The position numbers and the translations under genes are program-made. From the NCBI RefSeq assembly GCF_016881405.1, contig NZ_WOFE01000001.1:620001-684000 (forward strand): a stretch of DNA of 64,000 nucleotides, in the 5' to 3' direction. A model generated the notes under the pieces. That model worked only from the letters and a program-made list of their open reading frames with translations, did no database searches and was not told where the DNA came from. This document shows, piece after piece, positions 38,387 to 46,428 of this stretch; position 1 is the stretch's first letter; each line of letters opens with the position of its first letter. Origin of the DNA: Deefgea chitinilytica (GTDB lineage: Bacteria; Pseudomonadota; Gammaproteobacteria; Burkholderiales; Chitinibacteraceae).

Positions 38387-40713
38387 TGACCACGATTTTA
38401 AGCAAATTAGTTGAAGCCCTTGTATCTGCCGCCCGTTTTCACAAAGGCGTACAAATCGCGCCTGCTGCCGTACTTTGGACTGATAAAGACGAGCAATGGC
38501 GGGCGGCGATTCCCGCTTTGCGTGCAGCTGGTTTGCCCTTGTTTACCTTGGGGGACTATCAACCTGCTTTGGGGCAAGGCCCGGCTATTTGGTTGAAGTG
38601 CGTGATTGCAGGTAGCCTGCCTGAGTTTCAGTTTAATGGTGTTCCGGTGATCTATTTACCCGGTGTGAGCCGTTCTGAATTGCGCGCCGTTGAGTCGTGC
38701 TCTCGCGAGCTGCAACCACTGGCCGAGTTGCAATACCGAGGTGTGTACTGGAGTCAGGCCAGCGCCAAAGATTGGACTATCAATGCATTTTTGTGCTCAA
38801 GCAACGGTGGTTTGGGTTTGACCGTTGCGCAAGATAGCGCGACGCAAGATGCCTTGTTACGTGCATTACGGGCTGGCGAGCTTTTGGATCGTCGGCTGGC
38901 TGATTTGCAGGGGCGCACGCTAGATACTGGATTCTTTGATGGCTTGATGGTGCCAGATCAAACCCGCGATTTGCTGGTTTGGATGAATCGCTCGCAAGAG
39001 TCAAAACGCGAATGGGGTGAAGGCCGCTGGGCCGTGTTTAGCAAACATTGCAAACAAGATTTCGCATTTGACCCCGATGGTGATGGTGAATTGACTGCTG
39101 CTGAGCGTCTGGCCAGTGGTCATCCGGCATGGGAGCCTGTTTGGGCGTTGTTCACCGATGCACATGCTCGCTATCCGCGTGTGGCAGAGTTGCTAGGGCG
39201 TCTGCAACCTAGTGGTGATCTGTTTGCCGACCGATCACGTTATCCCGCCGCCAATATCAAAGAAGAAAACGATCTGCGCGATAGCTTGCAAGGCTTAAGC
39301 AATAAGCCACAGCAAGAGGCTAGGCAGGTGATTGAAACCTGCGAATCCACCCACGGTATTCGTCGACACTGGCTTTGGGGCGAATTGGGGCAATCCCCCC
39401 TGGCTTGTGCGCTGGAAAATTTGGCCCAGCTTTGCAAGCTAATCGGTGAGCCTTTTGGCGGCACAACGATAGATGCGATGGCCGATGCGTATCGTCAGCG
39501 TTTTTGGCAGGTGGATGATTTGGCCTTACGGGCGATGGCTGCTGTACGTACTAGCGCGGATCAAGAAGCGGTGCAGGCTGCACTGAAAGCGATTTATGTG
39601 CCGTGGCTGGAAGACACCAATCAGCGCTTCCAAACTTTGGTACGGCAAGCGCATGGTTTTGCAGGTGGCGTGGTGAGAGAGCCACAGGCTGCAAATTATA
39701 GCGCGAGCGAATGTTATGTTTTTGTCGATGGTTTACGCTTCGATGTGGCGCAACGCTTAAAACAAATGCTGCTGGATCAAGCATTCAGCGTGCAAATGGA
39801 TAGCGCATGGACCACGGTGCCGAGTGTGACGGCTTCCGGAAAAACATGGGTTAGCCCTGTGGCGCATTTGTTAAAAGGTACGCCAGACGACAAAGAGTTT
39901 GAGCCGATTGTTAGTGCTGATGGCCGTATGGCATCAACGACCAATTTGCGTAAAGTACTTCAAGAGCAGCAATGGCAAGTTTTGAGCGAAAGCGAAATCG
40001 GTACTGCGACGGGTTGCGCTTGGACTGAATCAGGCAATCTGGATCATTACGGCCATGCGCATGGTCTGCGCTTGGCGCGTGATATTGATGATCAGCTCAA
40101 AAGTATTGCAGAGCGTATTACCGAGCTATTTGATGCCGGTTGGCAAAAAATCCGTGTTGTGACCGATCATGGTTGGTTATTGGTGCCAGGCGGCTTGCCT
40201 AAAGTTGAGCTGGATAAATCGCAAACCGAAACCCGCTGGGGGCGTTGCGCCGTATTAAAGGATTCGTCCAAAGCAACTCTACTCACTCTGCCGTGGGATT
40301 GGTGCGCACAAACGATGATTGCGATGGCCCCTGGCATTGGCAGCTTTATTGCTGGCCGAGAATATGAGCATGGCGGTATTAGCTTGCAAGAAAGCCTTAT
40401 TCCGCAACTGAGTGTGATTAATCCGAATGCAAAAGCAGCTGCAATGTCGGCGGTAAAGATTAATAGTGTGAAATGGACTGGATTACGCTGCAGAATTGAA
40501 GTGAGTGGTGCACCTGCGGATGCTTTAGTTGATTTAAGAACCAAGCCGCAAGATGCTGCAAGTAGCTTAAGTAGTAGCAAAGCTTTGGATGCTTCGGGTA
40601 AGGCGTCTTTGGTTGTTGCTGATGATGAACTTGAAGGTGCTGCGGCAGTGATTGTGGTGCTATCGACTAGCGGCGAATTATTACAAAAACAAACCACCAC
40701 CATTGGGGAATAA
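38386..40713 (+). CDS. pglZ: BREX phosphatase-like protein PglZ
   Basis: 775 residues from ATG 38386, which shares one base with the Hsp70 stop (an upstream in-frame ATG at 38374 lies inside the Hsp70 gene). PglZ motifs of the alkaline-phosphatase superfamily are visible: YVFVDGLRFDVAQRL near residue 450 and VVTDHGWLLVPGG near 590. PglZ is the signature BREX protein and is needed for both restriction and modification. The C-terminal 90 residues form an Ig-like beta region. Confidence 0.94.
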   Translation: MTTILSKLVEALVSAARFHKGVQIAPAAVLWTDKDEQWRAAIPALRAAGLPLFTLGDYQPALGQGPAIWLKCVIAGSLPEFQFNGVPVIYLPGVSRSELRAVESCSRELQPLAELQYRGVYWSQASAKDWTINAFLCSSNGGLGLTVAQDSATQDALLRALRAGELLDRRLADLQGRTLDTGFFDGLMVPDQTRDLLVWMNRSQESKREWGEGRWAVFSKHCKQDFAFDPDGDGELTAAERLASGHPAWEPVWALFTDAHARYPRVAELLGRLQPSGDLFADRSRYPAANIKEENDLRDSLQGLSNKPQQEARQVIETCESTHGIRRHWLWGELGQSPLACALENLAQLCKLIGEPFGGTTIDAMADAYRQRFWQVDDLALRAMAAVRTSADQEAVQAALKAIYVPWLEDTNQRFQTLVRQAHGFAGGVVREPQAANYSASECYVFVDGLRFDVAQRLKQMLLDQAFSVQMDSAWTTVPSVTASGKTWVSPVAHLLKGTPDDKEFEPIVSADGRMASTTNLRKVLQEQQWQVLSESEIGTATGCAWTESGNLDHYGHAHGLRLARDIDDQLKSIAERITELFDAGWQKIRVVTDHGWLLVPGGLPKVELDKSQTETRWGRCAVLKDSSKATLLTLPWDWCAQTMIAMAPGIGSFIAGREYEHGGISLQESLIPQLSVINPNAKAAAMSAVKINSVKWTGLRCRIEVSGAPADALVDLRTKPQDAASSLSSSKALDASGKASLVVADDELEGAAAVIVVLSTSGELLQKQTTTIGE

Positions 40714-40716
40714 ACG

Positions 40717-42762
40717 ATGGAACTTGATTTGCTAGATCGGCAGCTGGCCGAGCATTTTCCTGGGTATATCGTTCGCAAGGATTTGGTGCGTACTTTTAGT
40801 CGCCAATTTCCTGTTCCCACGTATGTGGTTGAGTTTTTATTGGGGCGCTATTGCGCCACAACTGATGAAGCGGAAATTCAGGAAGGCTTGGGCATTGTTC
40901 AGCGCCAACTTGAATCGCGCACGGTCAAGGCAGGTGAAGAAGAGCTATTTAAGGCACGTGCCAAAGAACAAGGCCAGGTCAAAATCATCGACATCATTAC
41001 TGCGCGTTTGGATGCTAAAACTGATTCATACGTTGCCAGCCTGCCTAGCTTGCGTTTGAACGATGTGCGTATTGCGCCAGAAATGCTCAAAGAGCATGAG
41101 CGCATGTTGACTGGCGGTTTTTATGCCGAAGTGACATTGGGTTACGACAGCGGTATTGCGCAAGAAAAAGGTGGGCGTGCTTTTGGTATTGATGCGCTGC
41201 GTGCAATTCAACTTTCAAAACGCGAAGTTCTGGATGTATTGGGCGATGCCCGTTCGCACTTTACAACCGAAGAGTGGAAAAATCTTTTACTGCGCAGCAT
41301 CGGTATTGAGCCTGATGGGCTGAATGATCGATCTAAAGACGCGATGCTTTTGCGTATGGTGCCGTTTGTTGAACGTAATTATAACTTGGTCGAACTTGGT
41401 CCACGCGGCACGGGTAAAAGCCATTTGTTTCAACAAATTTCCCCTTATGCGCATTTGATTTCTGGCGGCAAGGCAACCGTGGCTAGGATGTTTGTCAACA
41501 ATGCTAACGGTCAACGTGGCTTGGTCTGCCAATATGATGTGGTCTGCTTTGATGAAGTTTCTGGTGTGAGCTTTGATCAGAAAGACGGCGTGAACATCAT
41601 GAAAGGGTATATGGAATCCGGCGAGTTTAGCCGTGGTAAAGAAAGTATCCGTGCTGATGGCAGTATCGTATTAGTGGGTAACTTTGATGTGGATGTGGAG
41701 CATCAACAGCGCATTGGCCATCTATTTGGTCCCATGCCACCCGAAATGCGCGATGACACTGCATTTATGGATCGGATTCATTGTTTCTTGCCAGGTTGGG
41801 ATGTCCCAAAAATGGGGCCAACGCTATTTACATCGCATTTTGGTTTGGTGAGCGATTTCTTATCAGAATGCTTCACACAGCTGCGTAATCAAAGTCGCGT
41901 GTCCATGCTGCAGGGTAAAGTGCATTGGGGCGGCGCGCTGAGCGGGCGTGATATTACTGCGGTGCAAAAAACAGTGAGCGGCTTGCTTAAATTACTCTAC
42001 CCAAAACTTGGTGTAGAAGTACTTGAGGCGGATTTGGAATGGGCAATTCGCTTGGCACTTGAAGTACGTCGGCGTGTGAAAGAGCAGCAAAAACGTATTG
42101 GCGCAGCAGAGTTTAGGAATACGCACTTTAGCTATACGCTGGGCGAAGAAGGGGTCGAGAAATTTGTAACGACACCCGAGCTGCAGAGTGATAACAGCAT
42201 CGGCAACGATCCACTAGAGCCAGGCCAGGTTTGGGCCATCGGACCAGGTGGGCAGGATGATAACCCTGGTTTATATCGAATCGAAGCAACCGAGGGGCCA
42301 GGCTCTGGCGTGAAGATTTTAAACAATCCCAAGCCTGCGGCCTTTCAAGAGTCAGTGCGATTTGCCGAGCAAAACTTATACACAAGAGCAATGCAATTGG
42401 TTGGAGATCGAGACCCACGTAGCCATGAGTTTTCACTGCAGCTGCGCTCATTCGATGCCGCAAAGTCCGGCGCAAAATTGGGTATGGGGACACTGATCAG
42501 CTTGTGCGGTGCGCTGCTGAAAAAATCAGTACGAGGCGGTTTGATTGTGGTGGGAGAGTTGAATCTAGGTGGCAGTATCGAGCCGATTCATAACCCCGTT
42601 ACGCTAGCTGAAATCGCAGTAGAAAAAGGTGCGGTGGCATTGTTAATGCCAGTCAGCTGCCGTCGCCAACTCTATGAATTAAGTGATGATATGGCGACGA
42701 AGGTCGATATTCAGTTCTATCAAGATGCTAGGGATGCGCTTTTAAAGGCGATAGGTGATTGA
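40717..42762 (+). CDS. brxL: BREX AAA/Lon-like protein BrxL
   Basis: 681 residues. Walker A is ELGPRGTGKSHLFQQI near residue 230, and Walker B is YDVVCFDEVSGV near 270; the C-terminal 150 residues resemble a Lon protease domain (GELNLGGSIEPIHNPVTLAE). At the place of the Lon nucleophile I read SGAKLGMGTL, with no obvious GPSAG serine, so proteolysis is doubtful. BrxL forms hexameric DNA-binding rings and is essential for phage exclusion in type 1 BREX. It lies 3 bp after pglZ and closes the operon. Confidence 0.94.
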   Translation: MELDLLDRQLAEHFPGYIVRKDLVRTFSRQFPVPTYVVEFLLGRYCATTDEAEIQEGLGIVQRQLESRTVKAGEEELFKARAKEQGQVKIIDIITARLDAKTDSYVASLPSLRLNDVRIAPEMLKEHERMLTGGFYAEVTLGYDSGIAQEKGGRAFGIDALRAIQLSKREVLDVLGDARSHFTTEEWKNLLLRSIGIEPDGLNDRSKDAMLLRMVPFVERNYNLVELGPRGTGKSHLFQQISPYAHLISGGKATVARMFVNNANGQRGLVCQYDVVCFDEVSGVSFDQKDGVNIMKGYMESGEFSRGKESIRADGSIVLVGNFDVDVEHQQRIGHLFGPMPPEMRDDTAFMDRIHCFLPGWDVPKMGPTLFTSHFGLVSDFLSECFTQLRNQSRVSMLQGKVHWGGALSGRDITAVQKTVSGLLKLLYPKLGVEVLEADLEWAIRLALEVRRRVKEQQKRIGAAEFRNTHFSYTLGEEGVEKFVTTPELQSDNSIGNDPLEPGQVWAIGPGGQDDNPGLYRIEATEGPGSGVKILNNPKPAAFQESVRFAEQNLYTRAMQLVGDRDPRSHEFSLQLRSFDAAKSGAKLGMGTLISLCGALLKKSVRGGLIVVGELNLGGSIEPIHNPVTLAEIAVEKGAVALLMPVSCRRQLYELSDDMATKVDIQFYQDARDALLKAIGD

Positions 42763-42783
42763 GCTAGGGATGGTATTATTGAA

Positions 42784-42821
42784 AGTGAGGGCTTTGGTTT
42801 ACCTCTTTTGGGTTCCTCACT
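42784..42821 (+). terminator. Possible terminator after brxL
   Basis: AGTGAGG and CCTCACT form a 7-bp stem with a 24-base loop, followed after a few bases by CCCTTTTAT. The T-run is short, so the prediction is weak. Confidence 0.4.
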
Positions 42822-42866
42822 CATTCCCTTTTATCGGTTTTGAAGCAATCAGCTAGCCTTGAAAAA

Positions 42867-43361
42867 ATGACAACATTGAAATATCTAAGCGCATACCCAG
42901 AGCAAATACAAAGCCGGGTTCTGGCAATGATTGCTAGCAATCAGCTTGGAACGCATTTGGCAAAGCGCTATCCAAATCGTCACAATATAACAACAGATAA
43001 ACAACTATTTGAATACATATCAGAAATCAAGGCCGATTACTTGAAGAATACCCCAGCTTTATCCAAGGCGGTTTTTGATAGTAAGATCAAAGTTGTGCAA
43101 CATGCACTAGGCACTCATACGCATATTACTAGGGTTCAAGGTAGTAATCTAAAAAGTAAAAATGAAATTCGGATTGCATCTTTATTTAAGATGACCCCAC
43201 CTGAGTTCTTAAGAATGATTGTAGTTCATGAGCTTGCTCATTTTAAGATTAAAGAACATAGCAAATCATTTTATCAGCTATGCCTGCATATGGAGCCTGA
43301 ATATATGCAACTTGAATTTGATCTTAGATTGTATTTGATTTATCAAGATCTTCAAGTTTAG
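42867..43361 (+). CDS. Intact YgjP-like (SprT/M48-type) metallopeptidase carried by the island
   Basis: 164 residues from ATG 42867; a TTG at 42840 would add nine residues. HELAHFKIKEH holds the HExxH zinc site, in the DUF45/YgjP family of predicted metal-dependent hydrolases. By eye it is about two thirds identical to the host gene that the island interrupts (shared blocks LKYLSAYPE, FDSKIKV, QHALGTHT, LKSKNEIRIASLF). It is therefore a candidate replacement for the lost function, or a relic of an earlier integration site. It stands alone between BREX and the regulator gene. Confidence 0.85.
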   Translation: MTTLKYLSAYPEQIQSRVLAMIASNQLGTHLAKRYPNRHNITTDKQLFEYISEIKADYLKNTPALSKAVFDSKIKVVQHALGTHTHITRVQGSNLKSKNEIRIASLFKMTPPEFLRMIVVHELAHFKIKEHSKSFYQLCLHMEPEYMQLEFDLRLYLIYQDLQV

Positions 43362-43553
43362 TGGATGGAGTCAGTTAAAAATTGCTCTTGGCAACAAATA
43401 ATAGGCTCTCGCGGAATGAACGCATTAATAATGTGTGTGGATGTATTATTTATTTTTCTAGAATAACGTGCTAATTTATCTGTAATGCCGATTGAGAAAA
43501 TGCATGATATTGAATGCTTTCTGTCGAAGGCGTGATTAGTTGGCCTTTCTGCG

Positions 43554-44213
43554 TTATAAATTAGTTTCTTTTCTATTTGCTTGTAGCATCTCACTTGCCA
43601 ATTTTCTTGCCTTTTCATCTACTCTAGCCAATTGAAGTAAATTAAAAAGGCGCTTGTAGGCTACGGATGAGTCTGGTAAGCAATTTTGACTAAAGTAATA
43701 TTTTATTAGCTCATCTTGTCGTTTATTAAAAGCAATTTCAGCTATAGCAGAATCAAGCTCTTTTGGCTTTTTTGTTGATATGAAATATTTTCCCTCTTCT
43801 GTGCTTTTTCCGATTGTCGGATTTTCGATATCGCAATCTTCCTCTTGCAGTATTGATGCTGTTTCAAAGCCGTATTTCGAGTTTTGAATGAGAATATTCA
43901 AATTAAAATAATCCCTAGCGGTGTCTGCCACCTCTTTCGTTGATTTTAATTGTCCGCAAGTCCAAGCGCGCTGTGGTGCAGTATGGCCATTTTCCTGATC
44001 CGTGATTCCTGTTGCTAGCCAAAATGCATATTCAGGCCAACGGCGGGCAATGGCTTCAATCATGTCAATGGTTGGTTTTTGCTTACCTGTCCAAAAATTT
44101 TTCCAATTTGTAGCAGGTATCCCGGTTTCTTCTTCCAGCGCTTTACTTCTTCGATTTTCATCGACCTCTGAACTGATGATTGCTTTTACTCTGTAGGCAA
44201 TGTCGTTACGCAT
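43554..44213 (-). CDS. Phage-repressor-like DNA-binding protein
   Basis: 219 residues. An N-terminal helix-turn-helix region (ALEEETGIPATNWKNFWTGK, QKPTIDMIEAIARRWPEYAF) followed by WLATGITDQENGHTAP is typical of prophage and mobile-element repressors that bind upstream of their own gene. The C-terminal half is helical with no peptidase S24 motif, so RecA-type self-cleavage is unlikely. It is divergent from the recombinase operon across an 814-bp gene-free region that holds two repeat structures, so it is the best candidate regulator of island excision. Confidence 0.7.
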   Translation of the reverse strand: MRNDIAYRVKAIISSEVDENRRSKALEEETGIPATNWKNFWTGKQKPTIDMIEAIARRWPEYAFWLATGITDQENGHTAPQRAWTCGQLKSTKEVADTARDYFNLNILIQNSKYGFETASILQEEDCDIENPTIGKSTEEGKYFISTKKPKELDSAIAEIAFNKRQDELIKYYFSQNCLPDSSVAYKRLFNLLQLARVDEKARKLASEMLQANRKETNL

Positions 44214-44232
44214 ACTCTCAACTGTAGTGGTG

Positions 44233-44357
44233 TTAAGTAGTTCGTTACAACCAAATGTAAAAACTCCGCACCTTATGCCATGGCAACCCCAATAAACAAG
44301 GGACTTCCAGGCAGAAGGGGTTTAGAAATTTCCATTTGGTTACGCAACACTACTTAG
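44233..44357. repeat. Large imperfect inverted repeat with nested stem
   Basis: The outer arms share TAAGTAGT and ACCAAATG (44233-44257 against the complement of 44333-44357). Inside, AACCCC and GGGGTT form a further 6-bp stem. It could be a small non-autonomous repeat element, a structured RNA or a protein-binding region. Confidence 0.5.
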
Positions 44358-44530
44358 TGATGTGATTTTAGCCGCGTACTCAAACGTGAATGTGTCGGTC
44401 CGCCTTGTATTTTAAACCAGAATTTTTGTAGTACATCTAGTGTCCGACGTACTTTCGGCTTTTGTTGCTGTTTACTACTCAAGAACACAATCGAATTTGT
44501 TGTCGTTCTTGCTCTTGAATTTTCAAGCAT
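44354..44530 (-). other. Short basic open frame, possible gene remnant
   Basis: From ATG 44530 the frame gives 58 residues, rich in Arg, Lys and Gln (KQQQKPKVRRTLDVLQKFWF). It stays open upstream to a TGA at 44633 and there codes for KKLRCVGCLKRGCKRGTE, a cysteine-containing, protein-like stretch without a start codon. It may be the tail of a degraded gene. Its stop lies in the right arm of the inverted repeat. Confidence 0.3.
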
Positions 44531-44802
44531 TACCTCTGCTGTCTCCGTGCCTCTTTTGCATCCCCTTTTTAAACAGCCAACACACCTGAGCTTCTTAAAA
44601 GTCGGATCGTTTAAAGATATACCCTTTAAAAATCAATATATTACAGCGACATCTTTGTGAGGGCTGGAGGCTCTTTTAAGCGGAGCCCCATGCCCATCTA
44701 TGTCGGCTCGGATTTGTGATTTCGGGCTGTTTCTCAAGTTCAGCCCGGACAGCTTGCTAAATTGTGCTCGACGAAAATTTTACATGCCACGGCGCAACTG
44801 CT

Positions 44803-44835
44803 ACAGTGTAGATTATACAGTGTAAAAAATACACT
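44803..44835. promoter_or_regulatory. ACAGTGTA repeats before the recombinase operon
   Basis: ACAGTGTA occurs at 44803-44810 and 44817-44824, 14 bp apart, with an inverted TACACT at 44830-44835. The spacing and mixed orientation suggest an operator or a recombinase/excisionase site. Confidence 0.4.
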
Positions 44836-45027
44836 CCGATTGGAGGTGTGCCAGTGGAAAGAGTACGCATTGTTTGTATTAAAACAGCTCGACACAAATG
44901 ATAATCGTTCGCTTTTTCCAAGGGTGACCTCAAAGTAATAAGTAAACTGAACTTGATGAAAGATATGATAATTTTTTCAATTTGTAGTGAACTTTTAAAT
45001 TAGATAGATTTTGATTGTGGTGGTGAT

Positions 45028-46428
45028 ATGAATAAATGGAAAAAAATATTATTGCCTGATTTTAATTGGGAACTATCTGATGATAGGTATTTGGATAACA
45101 AAGATAAAAATCAATGTGTCGAAAATATGGTTAGCAGAAGCGATCAAAGTATTTATAGTTTGATATCTACTGGTGCGATTGGCATAAATAAAATGCCAGT
45201 AATTGTTTCGTTGCGTGGGGATATATGGAAAGAAGCTGCTCTGTATGTTTTTTGTCAGATTGTTGAAAATGGAATGAGAATTGAGACTGTCTCTAGTATT
45301 GCGGAGGGTCTGGTGGCTTATAAAAACTTCCTAGAAGATAATAATTTAAATTGGCTAGATTTTGATTGCATTAAGATTCGAAGGCCTACTTATCGCATGT
45401 ATGGAGAGTTAAAAATACGAGTGCAGTCAGGAGAGATTTCTGAAAATACAGCCTCCAGAATTATGAAGTCAGTAATTGGATTCTACCGATGGTTAATCGT
45501 AAATAAATTGTTTAAGCCTAAATATGACCCGTGGGGGGAGAGAGAAGTGGTGCGGTTTGCAGTTGATACGATTGGAAAAGAATATAGAATTATCAAAAAA
45601 AAGACGGACTTAAGTTTTAGTTCTTCTCGAGATGGCTATCAATATGGTGAAACAATTATTGATGGTGGAAATTTAAAACCAATTCCAAGTGATGAGCAAA
45701 AATATATTTGCGACTTCTTAATGCAAAATAAGAATGTTGAGATGAGGCTAATATTTGTTTTTGCATTGATTACTGGTGCTCGTATTCAAACAATATTAAC
45801 AATGAATGTGGAGGCAATAATTAATGTGTGTGAAGGAATTGTTCCTGAAGAAATTAGAATTCCTGCTGGGCCTGCAACTGGCATAGACACTAAAAAAAAT
45901 AAGAAACTGGTAATTATCATGCCGGCATGGTTTGCTATGAAATTATATCGGTATATTAAAAGTGAAAGAGCATCAAAGAGAAGAGCGCTAGCTAGTCCTG
46001 AATATAATAACAATGTTTTTCTAAGTAAAACGGGGCAGCCATTTTATGAGAAAAAAGTGCTAGGTTCAGTTTCCAGTGATGGCAAAAGGTATTTTAATAA
46101 TGGCCAAGCGGTCCGTCAGTATTTGTCTGAACAAATGTTGCCTTGGATTAGGAAAAGATATAAGAAAGATTTTTCATTTAAATTTCATGATTTAAGGGCG
46201 ACATTTGGTATGAATTTAACTGAATATCAAATTGGGTTGGTTGAAAAAGGTTTAATTACTTTAAGCGACGCTAGGACATATGTGCAACACAGAATGGGGC
46301 ATGCGAGTGCACAGCAGACAGATCATTACTTGAACTACAAAAAGAAAATAACGCATGAGCGATTTATTCGAGACGAATTTTATAATGATCTACAAATATT
46401 GATGGATCAAGCGGAGGAAAATGAATGA
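45028..46428 (+). CDS. Tyrosine recombinase, first of three
   Basis: 466 residues. The C-terminal catalytic domain is complete: Arg I in ITGARIQTILTMN (near residue 252), His-x-x-Arg in KFHDLRATFG (near 387), His in RMGHASAQQTDHY and the nucleophile Tyr in HYLNYKK (near 433). The N-terminal half is a core-binding SAM-like domain. It starts a row of three recombinase-type genes joined by short overlaps; the next start lies inside its end (46425). This organisation resembles Tn554-type and recombinase-trio elements and is the likely integration machinery of the island. The region is far more AT-rich than the BREX genes. Confidence 0.88.
   Translation: MNKWKKILLPDFNWELSDDRYLDNKDKNQCVENMVSRSDQSIYSLISTGAIGINKMPVIVSLRGDIWKEAALYVFCQIVENGMRIETVSSIAEGLVAYKNFLEDNNLNWLDFDCIKIRRPTYRMYGELKIRVQSGEISENTASRIMKSVIGFYRWLIVNKLFKPKYDPWGEREVVRFAVDTIGKEYRIIKKKTDLSFSSSRDGYQYGETIIDGGNLKPIPSDEQKYICDFLMQNKNVEMRLIFVFALITGARIQTILTMNVEAIINVCEGIVPEEIRIPAGPATGIDTKKNKKLVIIMPAWFAMKLYRYIKSERASKRRALASPEYNNNVFLSKTGQPFYEKKVLGSVSSDGKRYFNNGQAVRQYLSEQMLPWIRKRYKKDFSFKFHDLRATFGMNLTEYQIGLVEKGLITLSDARTYVQHRMGHASAQQTDHYLNYKKKITHERFIRDEFYNDLQILMDQAEENE

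Larger units (their letters stand above)
44214..45027. other. Gene-free regulatory region between repressor and recombinase operon
   Basis: It holds a large imperfect inverted repeat (44233-44357), an open minus-strand frame without a good start (44354-44632), direct ACAGTGTA repeats (44803-44824) and, near the right side, the leader of the recombinase operon. No full-length gene is seen. Confidence 0.6.

Noticed and set aside
42867..43361. Island YgjP copy as the original host gene moved by rearrangement
   Set aside because: The two flanking fragments already make up a complete different copy, so the island gene is a separate, diverged gene.
43358..43618. 86-residue minus-strand frame overlapping the end of the repressor gene
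   Set aside because: Its first part is the repressor's own sequence in another frame, there is no separate ribosome site, and the amino-acid pattern looks random.
43554..44213. Repressor gene as antitoxin of a toxin-antitoxin pair
   Set aside because: No toxin-like partner gene lies beside it, and the domain layout fits a mobile-element repressor better.
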